64,000 nucleotides of DNA from NCBI RefSeq assembly GCF_964340395.1, contig NC_135550.1:12117908-12181907 (forward strand). The letters are read 5' to 3'. Within the stretch, counting starts at the first letter, position 1. Each line of letters opens with the position of its first letter. The notes beneath the pieces are model-generated. The model worked only from the letters and a program-made list of their open reading frames with translations. It was not told where the DNA came from and did no database searches. Shown piece after piece: positions 52,241-64,000 of the stretch. The stretch comes from Glandiceps talaboti (lineage: Eukaryota; Hemichordata; Enteropneusta; Spengelidae). Position numbers and translations under genes: made by a program.

Positions 52241-53984
52241 CTCTTGTGATTATAATCAACAAAACTCGTTTTCTAAACACACACACACACAAATGTGCAG
52301 CTGGTACTTGAATTGAACGTTACTCTAGTAAGGAGGCCCTCGCTCTATGATGTCAAGTGCCTCAGAAGCCTATTAGTATTAAAATCTTTATATAATCACA
52401 ATTAATGCATCGCTTACTCATAAATGCAAACCCCAAAGGCAAACAATGTAGTGGTAAGAATATTTATACATTGTCTGGTAAACAATCTTGGTTTTTGAGT
52501 CGGACGGATCATATGGTAACAGTGGTTTATGTTTCACTTGCAGTGTTGGCTTTTAAAATTGTCATAAATATTTGGTTCACGCTGGGTCTGTAAAATGATA
52601 AAAAACAGGTTCTAACACGCAAAACAGCACGCAACATTACATTACATTTTATCTTTCGCATTAAAAGTTAACGTAAATATTGCAAAATTATCGTTTTCAG
52701 CCCATCACCGTATATTCGAGTAGGCAATGAATTCATTTTAACGATTGTTGAACAATGATGAGTGTGGGCAAGGGGTATTTCATGTCTCGCAATACAGTGT
52801 TTATTTTTTCGTAAACTTTTTGAAAAAAACACCTATAATCACGAAACCGCAATTTGAAGGTTGTAGTACATCCTGGTCACCTTTTCATTTTTTTTCTGTA
52901 TCTAACCAGTTAAAAAGTACTTGTAAAAGGATTTATCTAAAATATTCATATCCGACGTGCAAACGACCATTATGTTTTTACACGTAAGTATGTAATTACC
53001 GCTCATGATCTTCAACGCGAAGGTTCAACGGAGTGATATATTTTCACTCATGTTTGATTGTTTAGCAAGATAATAGTATCAGAAAAGTTATGAATGGACT
53101 GAGAACAAATTTGGTAGAAAGATTGACTATGGACTTTGGTTGCGACCCATCGTTACCTTGGCAACCCAAATTAACTGTAAATTGGTGAATCAAATACTGT
53201 AAATTTGTCAAAATGAGCGAAAACGGCTTACAAGTGATACGTATCCATGAGTCTACGTTATTACAAGTACATAACAAAAGACAGAATTTGCTCATGCCAT
53301 GGTCATCCAAAATTGTGAAAATGAAAACAGACCTCTCTGCCAAATTGTGTCATAGTCACATCTAGATTATCAAATTGGCAACTATATTACATGTAGCCAT
53401 GCGTTTAGAGGGTGATGAATCCAATACACATGTAACACCCATAAAAAATGTTGACTTTGTTACCAAAACTTTACCCCTACCCCATGTTTTCAACATTGAC
53501 AACCACTTAGTATTGGTGGAGACCTGCATTTTATCGAGTTTGTATCTTCCTCAAATTATGGTTGAGTTGGGGTCTAACTCTCGGAATAAAAAGACTAGAA
53601 TTGGTGCATTGTGTAAATATCATACAAGTCTGTAGTATGATAGTTTTGACAGTGATTTCTGGTGACAGACAAGTTACAGTAAGTAGTCAAATACATGTAT
53701 GAACCAAAAATGGCGAAAAAATGCAAAAGTTATAGACCACGCTCCTTTATTTTAAAGAGGACACTCTCCTCACCGTTGTTTACTTGCATGCATCATTTAT
53801 CATGTACCCACCAAAAGCAACTACTGGTGATGAAAATATTTGCAGGGATACCAAAGAATCTTTAAATCAACACATAAAACTGACTGCATGTGAGGAGGTC
53901 TGCATTTTGTCACCACGTCAAATGGAGGGAAAGCTCCCCTGTATTTGTTTATGTGTCAGGTAAATCGTAACGTAATCTGTATTC
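52241..53984. other. Intergenic, nothing recognised
   Basis: No conserved coding segment, RNA gene or repeat was identified. Open frames at 53062-53343 (minus) and 53375-53635 (plus) have no recognisable homology or splice context. Confidence 0.5.
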
Positions 53985-54932
53985 TGTCTAGGTATCAAGC
54001 ATATAGCAAGGGTGTCTGTACTTTGTCTAGAGGTATCAAGCATATGGTAAGGGTGTCTGTACTGCTGTGTCTAGAGGTATCAAGCATATGGTAAGGGTGT
54101 TATACATTGTCTAGAGGTATCAAACATATGGTAAGGGTGTTTGTACATTGTCTAGAGTTATCAAACATATGGTAAGGGTGTTTGTACTTTGTCTAGAGGT
54201 ATCAAACACATGGTAAGGGTTTGCGTACTTTGTCTAGAGGTATCAAGCATATGGTAAGGGTGTCTGTACTTTGTCTAGAGGTATCAAACATATGGTAAGG
54301 GTGTTTGTACATTGTCTAGAGGTATCAAGCATATGGTAAGGGTGTCTGTACTTTGTCTAGAGGTATCAATCATATGGTAAGGGTGTCTGTACTTTGTCTA
54401 GAGGTATCAAGCATATGGTAAGGGTGTCTGTACTTTGTCTAGAGGTATCAAGCATATGGTAAGGGTGTCCTTACTTTGTCTAGAGGTATCAAGCATATGG
54501 TAAGGTGTCCTTACTTTGTCTAGAGGTATCAAGCATATGGTAAGGGTGTCTGCACTTTGTCTAGAGGTATCAAGCATATGGCAAGGGTGTCTGTACTTTG
54601 TCTAGAGGTATCAAACATATGGTAAGGGTGTCTGTACTTTGTCTAGAGGTATCAAGCATATGGTAAGGGTGTCTGTACTTTGTCTAGAGGTATCAAACAT
54701 ATGGTAAGGGTGTCTGTACTTTGTCTAGAGGTATCAAGCATATGGTAAGGGTGTCTGTACTTTGTCTAGAGGTATCAAGCATATGGTAAGGGTGTCCTTA
54801 CTTTGTCTAGGTATCAACGTGTGATACTTAGGACACCCTTACCATATTTTTGATACCTAGACAAAGTTCAAACATCCTTACCACATGTTTGATACCTCTA
54901 GACAAAGTACAGATACCCTTACCATGGTAAGG
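53985..54932. repeat. 41-bp minisatellite with an orientation switch at its right end
   Basis: About 20 direct units contain TCTAGAGGTATCAAGCATAT and GGTAAGGGTGTCTGTACTT. At about 54816 the array reverses: from there to 54932 the sequence is the inverse (GGACACCCTTACCATA, TTGATACCTCTAGACAAAGT), giving roughly two and a half inverted units and a potential large hairpin. Confidence 0.92.
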
Positions 54933-56876
54933 ATGTATAAGCTAATGTACTGTGTACATGCAGAAAAAAATGTTTGTGGACGTTTGTTTGTACTTTGCCA
55001 ACGCATCAAAGATAGAGTAAAATGAACTTTGAATGTGTTTTCATCTGAATGTATATAGTAGAGGTGTATTCATTTTGTATCTATCAGCCACTAGGTGTGA
55101 GTATTATAGTGTATCTACGCATCGACTATGATAAGAATATCTAGACTTGTCTAGGAGTATTTACTCGATTTAATAGATGGAAAGGGGGTCAGTATATTGT
55201 GTATGTAAAATAGATAGTAGATAGATAGTCCATTTTAAATAGATAATACGTTTTAAACAGATGATAGAGGTGTTTGAGTGTGTGTTTATCTATCAACTAG
55301 GCGATAAGGGATATGTGATTTTTATACAGGTGTTTAGGGTGTCTGGTTTCATCTACACATCGAACATAGGTTCGTTAAATAATCAAGCAGTTTTGTTTCG
55401 TCCATTTTGTAGTGATTTCTGCTGTTGGTTTACTTCGTATTTCGTGTTAGTTTATCCGTGTACAAACAAACTTCACTTTTAGCTGTATAATAATCAGGAA
55501 TTGCTGTGATCAAACAAAAGAGCTTGTGTTACCCTGTTTAAATATGTGAATACCATATAAGAAATACGTTACCCTGGTAAAGCATATTCGGTAATAAATC
55601 TTAAAGTAACCATATTTAGGTTGCTACCTATGTTATCGAAACAGTAAATAAAACTGCAGTACCCTCCCTGACCTCCGGTGACTTCTCTATGTAGACTGTT
55701 TGTGGATTTGTCACAAGGTTAATTTGCCTTTCATGGACGACTTTAGCTGGAATATCACGTGCCACAATAAGCTTACCTGACGTTGATGGAATCTCAGACC
55801 ACCTCTACCTCGACGGTGGAACAAACAGCGATACGCACAAATTGTTTACAGCGAAAATGATGATTTAAAAAAGAGAAGATATTAGACAAGATAGTGTATT
55901 CAAAGATTGACCATATAACGTCTTCAATCAATAAACAGAGAACTATTATCCTGTCTAAATGGTGTAAGCAGTTCAACAAGGTACCTAAAGAGGCACAAAC
56001 TGCGTTGTGGTTGTAAGAACGGAATGTTCTGCATTTATTCTAAAATGAATATACTTCAATAAAACATCAATTAAACTATTCTAATATTATACTGTTAATA
56101 TCAGTGCATGTCTTCTATGACAATTGTCTATCTGGCATTATTAGAACAGTTGATTGCATAGTAAGACATTTCCCTAGACATTTTTAAGTTATATATATCC
56201 TAATAATACCAGGTTTGAGTTTAGTCAATTGTAAGAATGCGAGTCAGTAAGTACAATACTGTGAGTACCTTTCAAAATGTAACAAACATTACGCCAAAAA
56301 CGTATAAACTCAGTTTATACCCCTTTAAGATAGTGCAGTAGTACCTTAGTGTAACGTATTCCTTTACCTTAGGTACAAATCAGAAATGTTATTTGAAATA
56401 TCATGAAAAAGTGTTTCCTGTCCACCTTGGATCAATGACGAATGTATTTGGATAGATGATATCCTCCTCATTTCCACATCCTGTTTATATAATTTCTTCG
56501 TGGACTTTAATTTGATTTGATTTACAAATTAGAATAATTAAATCCAAATTAGCTGAAAATGGAACTCTATTTTGAATAATATTTGTTGGGGTTTTACTTT
56601 AAATTTTGGCATTTCAAATTTATATCTGTTGTATTTGCTTCGCTAAGGTATGTATAATTGCTTAATGATAACAATCTATGAACACCCCACTGCTTGACAC
56701 TCTGTTATCAAATAAGTAGTCCAGTTACTATACGAGCAAAGATCATCTCCACTGTATTGGTACAGGAATTTGTCTATCAAAACACCCCGCCACCAGAAGC
56801 AGCGTTATTGGAGCTTATACCTTCAAACTGGAGGTCGAGTTTGAAGTTAACTGAAACGAAGTGACCAGTTACAACA
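54933..56876. other. Intergenic, one TTAA-ended repeat fragment, no gene seen
   Basis: The segment at 56285-56328 (GTATAAACTCAGTTTATACC ending CCTTTAA) is a third copy of the TTAA-AGGGG family. Otherwise nothing could be supported. Confidence 0.45.
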
Positions 56877-56877
56877 G

Positions 56878-57054
<177 letters not shown>

Positions 57055-57364
57055 CTACATGTATAGTAACTTGACTATCAAAAAAGGGATCAGACAGCTG
57101 TGTAATGGTGGACTTAAATTTAGGCCAACGTATACAATATCATTATCGATTAGTAAGTAGGTATTCCGCTACTCAGATGGACTGGTCTGTTTTCCGGTTA
57201 AGGTTTGGTGTATCTTTCAACGTTTAAAAAATTACAGGAAAGCCGAGTTCAAAGACGTATTTTCACCATAAAATCAATCAATGTTTGGATGATGATTTTC
57301 TCTTCATTGTTAGAATGTAATGACTAATGTTACTAGCTTGAGGTATGTGTACACGTACAGGTAC

Positions 57365-57430
57365 CGTATGTATGTATGTATGTATGTATGTATGTATGTA
57401 TGTATGTATGTATGTATGTATGTATGTATG
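57365..57430. repeat. (TATG)n microsatellite
   Basis: About 16 TATG/GTAT tetranucleotides in a row. Confidence 0.95.
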
Positions 57431-59645
57431 CATGCAAGTATTTATTTATGTATGTGACTTGATATACATTGATTGGTTGCAAGGTGACTATAAACTCTAA
57501 CATACTCACGATGCATGAAATGATTTGTTCATCCTGTCCACACTATATAACATGGAACGTTTAATAACACAATTTTCGCATCAATAAAAAAATTCTTTAT
57601 ATTTTCTTATCCCCATAGCATGCTTAGTGTCGAGTGAACCTTCGTTACTATCCAACCTCTATATACAGTGTACTGTTCATCTTCTACATTTATTGACATA
57701 TTCTATGTACAAGCCCACCTAGTTGTATATACTGCCACAGAGTAACACTATTTACAATGTACTTTAACTATCAGTATTGACATCTCTGCTCGACAAAACC
57801 CTCAATGCATTGATACGCTTTTTCCGGAGTAAATTAATCATGTGCCTTTGCTGTGAGTCAGACTGTCATGATATAAAACATTAAGTGTTCAAGGTAAAAA
57901 AAAATATTTAAAAAAATTCCACGTGGCAAGCTGCCGCTGGATTTATTACTAGGGCTGTCTCGGTACGCTAGACGGCCCTGCTGCACTTTGACCTCGCCAT
58001 TTTCTGCAACTCACCAGGCATGAAAATTGTCTGACCGTTACATCTAGGGATAATGCTTAAACACAGATTACATGCACACATTTCACCACCGAAAGCATTA
58101 AGCTGAGAATCTTTTGTATATAAGAGAGAATAAGAGAGACAAGTCGACGTGCTTCTATGACACAATATGATTTATTTACAAAAAAATGGCCTGTTCAACA
58201 GGCACGTTATCTAGTGATTGGTGTATAAGTTAACAATCTCGGTTGTATATCTCGTTAGTTCTGCGGAATAACTTTAGTAAGATTGCATAGATGACGCTCA
58301 ACCATGCATAACGGTGTTCAATGAACTTGACCTTGTGGTCAAGGAATAAAGCCTGGTCACATGATAGTCACATGGGTTGGTGGGTTCATGAAATGTTCTT
58401 GCAACTTCAAAAACTACTTTCTGCGTAAAATAAATATCATTGTACAAATTATACAAGATTCTATATATAAGCATTTTAAGATAAATTCCGTTTCATTAAA
58501 ATGTGGAATCAAGCAAGAAAATTACAGGAATATTTTCTTCTCGATATTAAAAATCAAATACTCAATATTTGAGCTGTTCGAAATCTCAGAATTGAAAATC
58601 ACAATTCAAATAAATCTAGATGTTGAAAAGAAATCACAAAAATACGGGTTTATTGGGTTGTATAACAACCATCAGTAAATACATGATTCAGACCTTGCCA
58701 TATGTTGTCCTTTTGTGTGGGTTTTGTTGTTGCTGATATTGATGGCCTCGTCATCTCAATGCAAGACCCCTACACCTGTCAACCGTGGTATTTCTGAAAA
58801 GGGTATGTGACACGTTATGCTCATTACAAGGCACAGCACCCTGCCACGTAAGTTCAAAAACTTCTCTACTTTATCTATTTATGCTGTGGTTTATTACTTC
58901 ACTTTATGTGGTTGGTATTTCGATTTAGTGGGGATAACAGGCGAGGTTGAGATTGCTATCGATCCATCGCCTTTTATGCAAATGTCAATGTCCTCAAAGG
59001 GCAAAGTGACAAATGTGTAGAAGTATGCATTAAAACGTGGAAGCATGTCCAGTTGGTTTCAAATGTGATTTAGCGTAGCTTATGTCAGCAAGTTTGTTGA
59101 TAAGCTCTTAATAGTACAGTATTACCTCGGTTCACCGCAATGCGTATTCAAAAAAGTTATCCTTGAAAAGTTCAAGAATCATCTTTTGATCCGTAATACC
59201 CTTTTAGCTATGACAATCTGTCAAGGTGTTTGTAGTGTACAGTATCAAGTTTGTCTACTTCATAGCCAAGTTGTCATTACTGACATGCGCAGATAACGGG
59301 ACAGACAGACAGACAGACAGACACTGAGATCGGCAAACACAGAATAAGATAAATAGACATAGAAGGATTGTGACAGACAAAAAAAACGAACGGAGGGACG
59401 GACGGATGAATAAGCAATATTCTGGTAAAGCAGAGCTCTCTAGTGTAGGTCCTACATCGTTGTTTTTTTAAAACTCGGTGGGATTACATACGATTGTCAT
59501 ACCAATCTTGTACACATTCTCGCAAACATGTTACCAATGTCGCAAAAGGGCCTGATGTTTTTACGACTATGCATGTTTTATATACGCCGCAAAGAGTTGA
59601 GATTGGTTTTACGACGGTAACCATACCACAATATCTTAAGTATCA
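57431..59645. other. 3' flank of the GPCR gene; no other gene recognised
   Basis: No coding exon could be supported. A short (AGAC)n tract lies near 59303-59324, and a small hairpin GCCTGTTCAACAGGC near 58189. The GPCR 3' UTR should occupy part of the right end. Confidence 0.45.
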
Positions 59646-61508
59646 TTATTGTTTAGTAACGACTGAACGTCTAGGCGACGAACTGATCGATTTCTGAAAA
59701 GGTGGCCTATAGATTGCTCTCCTTGATTTTCTTCTCCACTGACAGGTCAAAATCTTCTGAAATGACGTTCTAAAATTGACATTACAGAGGGCGTAACAAA
59801 ATGGGTTGATAGTACTATTAATATAACAGAGCCAATAAGCAGTGTTCCATAACAACGTGTTATTGAAGATTGACTTATAGAAAACACCAACGATAACAAT
59901 GACACTGTAAAGGCTCCATGTTAAAATAAATGCTAGTAAAATCGCTGTCAAAGTTCTTGCCGCTTTCTTCTCTCTTACAATTTGCAATTTTTTCTTTTTA
60001 GTAATGCTTTCCCTGGCCTTATGAGTCAGGACTTTATTAACTGAAATGGTACTTATGCCGCTGTTTTGAACGTGAGTGTTTCTTATGTTTCTACTAGGGC
60101 TGTCCGCAGTATCACTGAATGTACTCGACATAGAGCTGGCACTGGGACGTTTAGCCTTGTCTACAGCAGTCACGCGGCTGACTTGTGGGTCGAAGCGATT
60201 AACTGATTCAACACGCTGCTGTCTTGATTTAGCTTTGGGTGCAACAGGTGATTTTATTCTAGGTTTTCGTCGATTATTTGCAACGGGCAGTTTGTGATGT
60301 CGACCACGGCTATCCTGTGTAAAAATAGTGGGTGTCTGTGGAGCGTTCTCTATTAGTGTTATCTTTGCTCTGCACTCTTCATCAGAAGAGTTATCATCCG
60401 AGTCGGGCAGCTTGATGAGTATCGTGTACAAAGATGCTGCGAAAGTGCCATTGGCATTCCTGTTTTGAGGAGACTCGGCTATGATATCGGCAGATCCATT
60501 CCTGTAGGGTCTTGGTGTACATGTAGGCGATATCACATGATTTTGCTGACGTAAGGACGACGAAGCTGAATGAATCGGTGTCCCCATCCCATCACTACTG
60601 TCTTCAAATTCGTACTCGCCACCTAAGTCACTGATCCTACAACAACTGCAACACACAAATCGCTTAAACGTCGATCCTGGAACAGTACTTTCCGCAAAAT
60701 CCGAAGTCAAATTTTCGGTTTCATGACGATCGGCCACCCCTATAGATGGTTTCTTGTTATTTTTGCGTTTAGTCTTTGTCTCCTCGCTCCCTCCCCCTTG
60801 AAGTTTCTTCAAGTCTCGCGAGCGTTTCTCTGTTTCTCGCCAGATCCTGTAGTACAGTACAATCATGATTATAACAGGTAAATAGAAAGCAATGCATATG
60901 GTAATGATTGTCAAGGATGCCTCGTCGTAAATAAACTGAACGTAACAGTCAGTCTCCGGTACGCTATTCTCCCCACGAATGTACGGCCAACTGACAATCA
61001 ACGGTGGCCATATTACAAATGAAATCGTCCAAGCTGCTGCGATCATTATGATGGCCTTCTTTCCAGTTCTGTTAGTCCTGTAAGATAACGGCCGAGTTAT
61101 AGAAAAATATCGGTCGAAGCAAATCACACAAAGATTCATAACTGAGGCGTTACTCGCTAGGTAGTCGACACATAGCCACATATTACAGATGACTGGTCCT
61201 AACGTCCATTGTCCCTGTACAATGTAGACAGTGAATAGAGGCATGGATATTAGTCCTATGATGATATCAGCTGCAGCCAAGCTCAGCAGGAAATAGTTTG
61301 TGACAGTCTGAAGCTGTTTGTCGATTTTGAAGGATAACCATACCATTATATTTCCACCGCATGTTACAAATGACAGAAGGCCGCCTATGGAGCATATGAA
61401 AATAGACGCCAAGACACCGAGAGGTTTTGCACTTGGAGTGGTGGTATTTGTTGTATTGAAACCCGTGTATGATAGATTCGGATAGTCGTCTTCGTACTGC
61501 AGGTCCAT
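59646..61508 (-). CDS. Muscarinic acetylcholine receptor-like class A GPCR, intronless, 620 residues
   Basis: Seven-transmembrane receptor closest to the muscarinic family. The extracellular N-terminus has sequons at N11, N18 and N21. Landmarks: N53 (1.50); D81 (2.50) in LSLAAADIIIGLIS; C108 (3.25) paired with C188 in ECL2; D115 (3.32) in VDYLASNASVMNL; DRY at 132-134; W160 (4.50); T200, T203 and A207 (5.39, 5.42, 5.46), as in muscarinic receptors; P211 (5.50). A long basic/Ser-rich ICL3 spans about 225-511. TM6 has W531 (6.48) and Y534 (6.51) but L533 where P6.50 is expected and S535 instead of N6.52. TM7 has Y558 (7.39), Y562 (7.43) and NPFCY (568-572). The TM3, TM5 and TM7 amine-site residues are kept, so a small amine/choline-ester ligand is plausible, but the pharmacology is probably altered. 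An acceptor-like TTTGTAG just before the ATG suggests a 5' UTR intron. Confidence 0.93.
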   Translation of the reverse strand: MDLQYEDDYPNLSYTGFNTTNTTTPSAKPLGVLASIFICSIGGLLSFVTCGGNIMVWLSFKIDKQLQTVTNYFLLSLAAADIIIGLISMPLFTVYIVQGQWTLGPVICNMWLCVDYLASNASVMNLCVICFDRYFSITRPLSYRTNRTGKKAIIMIAAAWTISFVIWPPLIVSWPYIRGENSVPETDCYVQFIYDEASLTIITICIAFYLPVIIMIVLYYRIWRETEKRSRDLKKLQGGGSEETKTKRKNNKKPSIGVADRHETENLTSDFAESTVPGSTFKRFVCCSCCRISDLGGEYEFEDSSDGMGTPIHSASSSLRQQNHVISPTCTPRPYRNGSADIIAESPQNRNANGTFAASLYTILIKLPDSDDNSSDEECRAKITLIENAPQTPTIFTQDSRGRHHKLPVANNRRKPRIKSPVAPKAKSRQQRVESVNRFDPQVSRVTAVDKAKRPSASSMSSTFSDTADSPSRNIRNTHVQNSGISTISVNKVLTHKARESITKKKKLQIVREKKAARTLTAILLAFILTWSLYSVIVIVGVFYKSIFNNTLLWNTAYWLCYINSTINPFCYALCNVNFRTSFQKILTCQWRRKSRRAIYRPPFQKSISSSPRRSVVTKQ

Positions 61509-64000
61509 TCTTCGCCTCTACAAACAGACACAAGAAAGTGGTTAATAAATGTAACACAGAAATAACACAGTTAGCCAGGCGAAGGTTTGCGCAGCACGTA
61601 ACGAGTAGATGATGGTTTTTTTTTTAACATTATGATACAGTTGAGGCCAACGCTTCCGTGACATGCCGGGGAAAATCGGGTTAATATTTGGACGAAGTCA
61701 AATAGACATCGGGCAAATGTTTTAAACAAATGTTTGCCAAACATGAATTAGATCGGATAATGTTTTCATGAAAATAATCATCATATATATCACGTAAAAA
61801 AAACCACAGTAACGTTTTCACAACCGCAACCTTTCTTTCGTACATGCATACGTTTGAACACAAAGTTACAATTCAATGCATTCCACCATTCTACCAATAA
61901 ACAACTTTTTTTGGAAACGTGATGTTTTAGGTTGAGGGTGAAAAGCAGCTGCATTATATTGGTACGTTTTTGGTTGGTTTTGTAGCACACAGTGACTTTG
62001 TAATAATACTGTACATCCTTAAGTACACTTCATATTGAATCTCCCATATGAGTCAACTTTGCACGCAGGCGGACGCAGCTGTGCATATGTATTAATGGCA
62101 TAAACATGGGGCACTAAATATTATTCTTCATCCCTGCTTCTGTCATCAAAAAACATGTGTACAGCGAACTCACATGCACAATATATACCTATTGTACAAT
62201 TCATTACATGTAGCCTAAAAGGGTATGTGAAAAAAGGAAAAAAAAGAAGAGATGTTAACATTTGCGGATGTAACGTTTTAGGAACAAAAAAGTTATATTG
62301 CAAAGATTGGCAACGTAAATGTTTTGGCAAAACGAAGTAATGCATTGATTTTTTTTCTCACAAAATACGTGAAATATCATCGTAATTGTTTCTTAATAGG
62401 AAAAAATATCACACATAAGTCTACTCCAGACTACTATTACTCGATAACATCATAGCCTGGCAAGGCGGTACCTTTTGATAAAACGAATTTCCAAAACTCT
62501 AAATCGATTGAAGAGTTATAGTGATGTTTATTTTGAGTTTACCCGTCGATAAAGTACAGTACAGGACATTTAGTGCATGTTAACAGATAGTCAACAAAGA
62601 ATGGTGGGTGGAACAACATTCACACGCCCTCCTGTAAAATAGTTCTCTTCATTATGATATTACATCGACCGCAACAATACTGACAATACAGAGTACTGTA
62701 ATAATACACCTAGCCCTAGTAATTGCATTGTTTGGCCAATTCCAAGAGACACACAATGTGGGTTGTATGTTGGCACGTCTTCCCAGACTGTGCTTTGCCT
62801 AGATTACACTGCACCGTTCTAAAAAATTGCCATATACTAATTTCGACTATAAAACGAGACGCTATTCCAAAACAATTGTCACTGAGAACTCTAATACAGC
62901 CTGTTGCAAATTAGTATTCAGTGGCTCTGTTTGGTACAGCCATGCAGACATCAATAAGAGGCTGCACATGCCACACTTTAAGACAACAAGATTGAATGAA
63001 TACAGTTTCTTGCAACATTTGGTCAAAATGAAATGAACTATAACATGCCACAGTGCGCCCATCAAAACACTGGTGCCTGTATGTCTGCATCTAGTTGCAG
63101 TACGTTTTAAATGGTTTATTTCATTGAGTCAAAATGTAGCAAGAAATTGCAATCAAAATATGCAGGTTTATTCAATGGTCTTATCAAATCGTTTTTGTTT
63201 TCAAGTGGTTTTATCAAACAGTGAACACTAACTTGCAACGAGCGGTAACGTTGAGCTGTAACATATCTCGGAGGTAATCTACATGGGAAATGCTAACACT
63301 ATTAGATAATCAATCATCTCGGCCGTTATGAACATATTTATTCTACTATTTTTAAAAAACCAATATTAAGACGTAGCATAATGTGACGTGACACTTTGAC
63401 GTTTACTTTCAGTTACGGAACCATGTATAAATTGAACAAAATATGATCAGTAAAAACAAATTTGTCAAAAGTTACAGCTTACAAAATTGATATGGATGGG
63501 TAACATACACAGATCCCTCACAATTCATATGTAATTTGTTGCGTGCTTAAATAGACGGTGTACTGTCAACTTAACCATTATTCAAAATACTGGGGGTCTT
63601 TAAGTGAATATAGAAGTTTAATTATTAACTTCATTCAGAGCAACATCCATGTCATGGCAATTTCCTCCCGAGTAAAAAAAAACCCACCCCACAACTCTAA
63701 TATTTGCAGTCTGTTCGATTTGATCGATTGTGCGATAGTGCGTCTCGTTGTGTGTGTGTACACGGACACACATATCGTCAAGAGACTTTAAAACATACAG
63801 TGATAAATTAGCATTGTATTTGTCAAGTTTCCACTAATAGAAACTGGATTTAAACAATGACGCAATTTACCTCATTATCGCTAATTAATGTTAGTTTTAT
63901 GACCCTGGTCCTGTGTATCACTGTGATAGTAATATAATCCAATAACTCGTTGAAGTAATGGTGACTATAATGTAAAAAAATAAATAAATTCATAAATTTA
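61509..64000. other. Upstream region of the GPCR gene; no further gene recognised
   Basis: Contains the presumed 5' UTR/promoter side of the minus-strand receptor. Short frames on both strands have no homology or splice logic. No RNA gene or repeat family was recognised apart from short A/T runs. Confidence 0.5.

Noticed and set aside
53375-53635. 86-codon plus-strand intergenic frame
   Set aside because: No homology, promoter or splice evidence; an isolated short frame.

Overview
This is a metazoan nuclear window, from a non-vertebrate animal. The genes are split into many short exons with GT-AG introns, the base composition is AT-rich, and microsatellites, minisatellites and short foldback transposons are abundant. 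The conserved genes (a BAF/PBAF subunit, a meiotic cyclin-like protein, a centriolar appendage protein and a muscarinic-type GPCR) fit an invertebrate deuterostome or lophotrochozoan. The sequence alone does not settle the phylum.

Layout. (1) About 1-13.3 kb, minus strand: PHF10 (BAF45a), ten coding exons found, from the initiator ATG at 13275 down to the first PHD-finger exon at 1002-1110; the C-terminal PHD2 part lies outside the window. Its introns hold very large minisatellites (2.26-3.1, 3.13-3.7 and 4.0-6.7 kb). (2) 14.08-15.01 kb, minus strand: CNTD1, with an intronless coding region, a strong splice acceptor just before the ATG and a candidate 5' non-coding exon near 16.2 kb. (3) 16.5-16.75 kb: an orphan minus-strand candidate terminal exon. 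(4) 19.4-49.5 kb, plus strand: CEP128, 26 coding exons whose phases all agree, giving a 1153-residue coiled-coil protein. Its introns carry a 5'-truncated CR1/L2-like LINE, a 1-kb CAGGG-ended DNA transposon with a CATGG target duplication, TTAA-flanked MITEs, a foldback family and several tandem arrays. (5) 49.5-59.6 kb: 3' flank and intergenic DNA, with a seven-copy CCAAT-motif array, a TTAATTAAA cluster, a 41-bp minisatellite that reverses orientation, and long GA and TATG tracts. (6) 59.6-61.5 kb, minus strand: an intronless muscarinic-acetylcholine-receptor-like GPCR that lacks the TM6 proline 6.50 and asparagine 6.52. (7) 61.5-64 kb: no gene seen.

The most unusual pattern is that several tandem arrays are built from exon/intron boundaries of the host genes. 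In PHF10, the 3' end of exon 9 plus its donor is repeated six times at 52 bp, the 3' end of exon 8 plus its donor is repeated in decaying copies, and the acceptor plus 5' end of exon 7 is duplicated 69 bp upstream in an open, in-frame arrangement. In CEP128, the acceptor plus start of exon 5 is repeated four times at about 63 bp. Other arrays sit directly beside exons. I read this as local boundary duplication creating decoy or alternative splice sites.

The genes do not form an operon or shared pathway. PHF10 acts in chromatin remodelling, CNTD1 in meiotic crossover maturation, CEP128 at mother-centriole subdistal appendages, and the GPCR at the cell surface.
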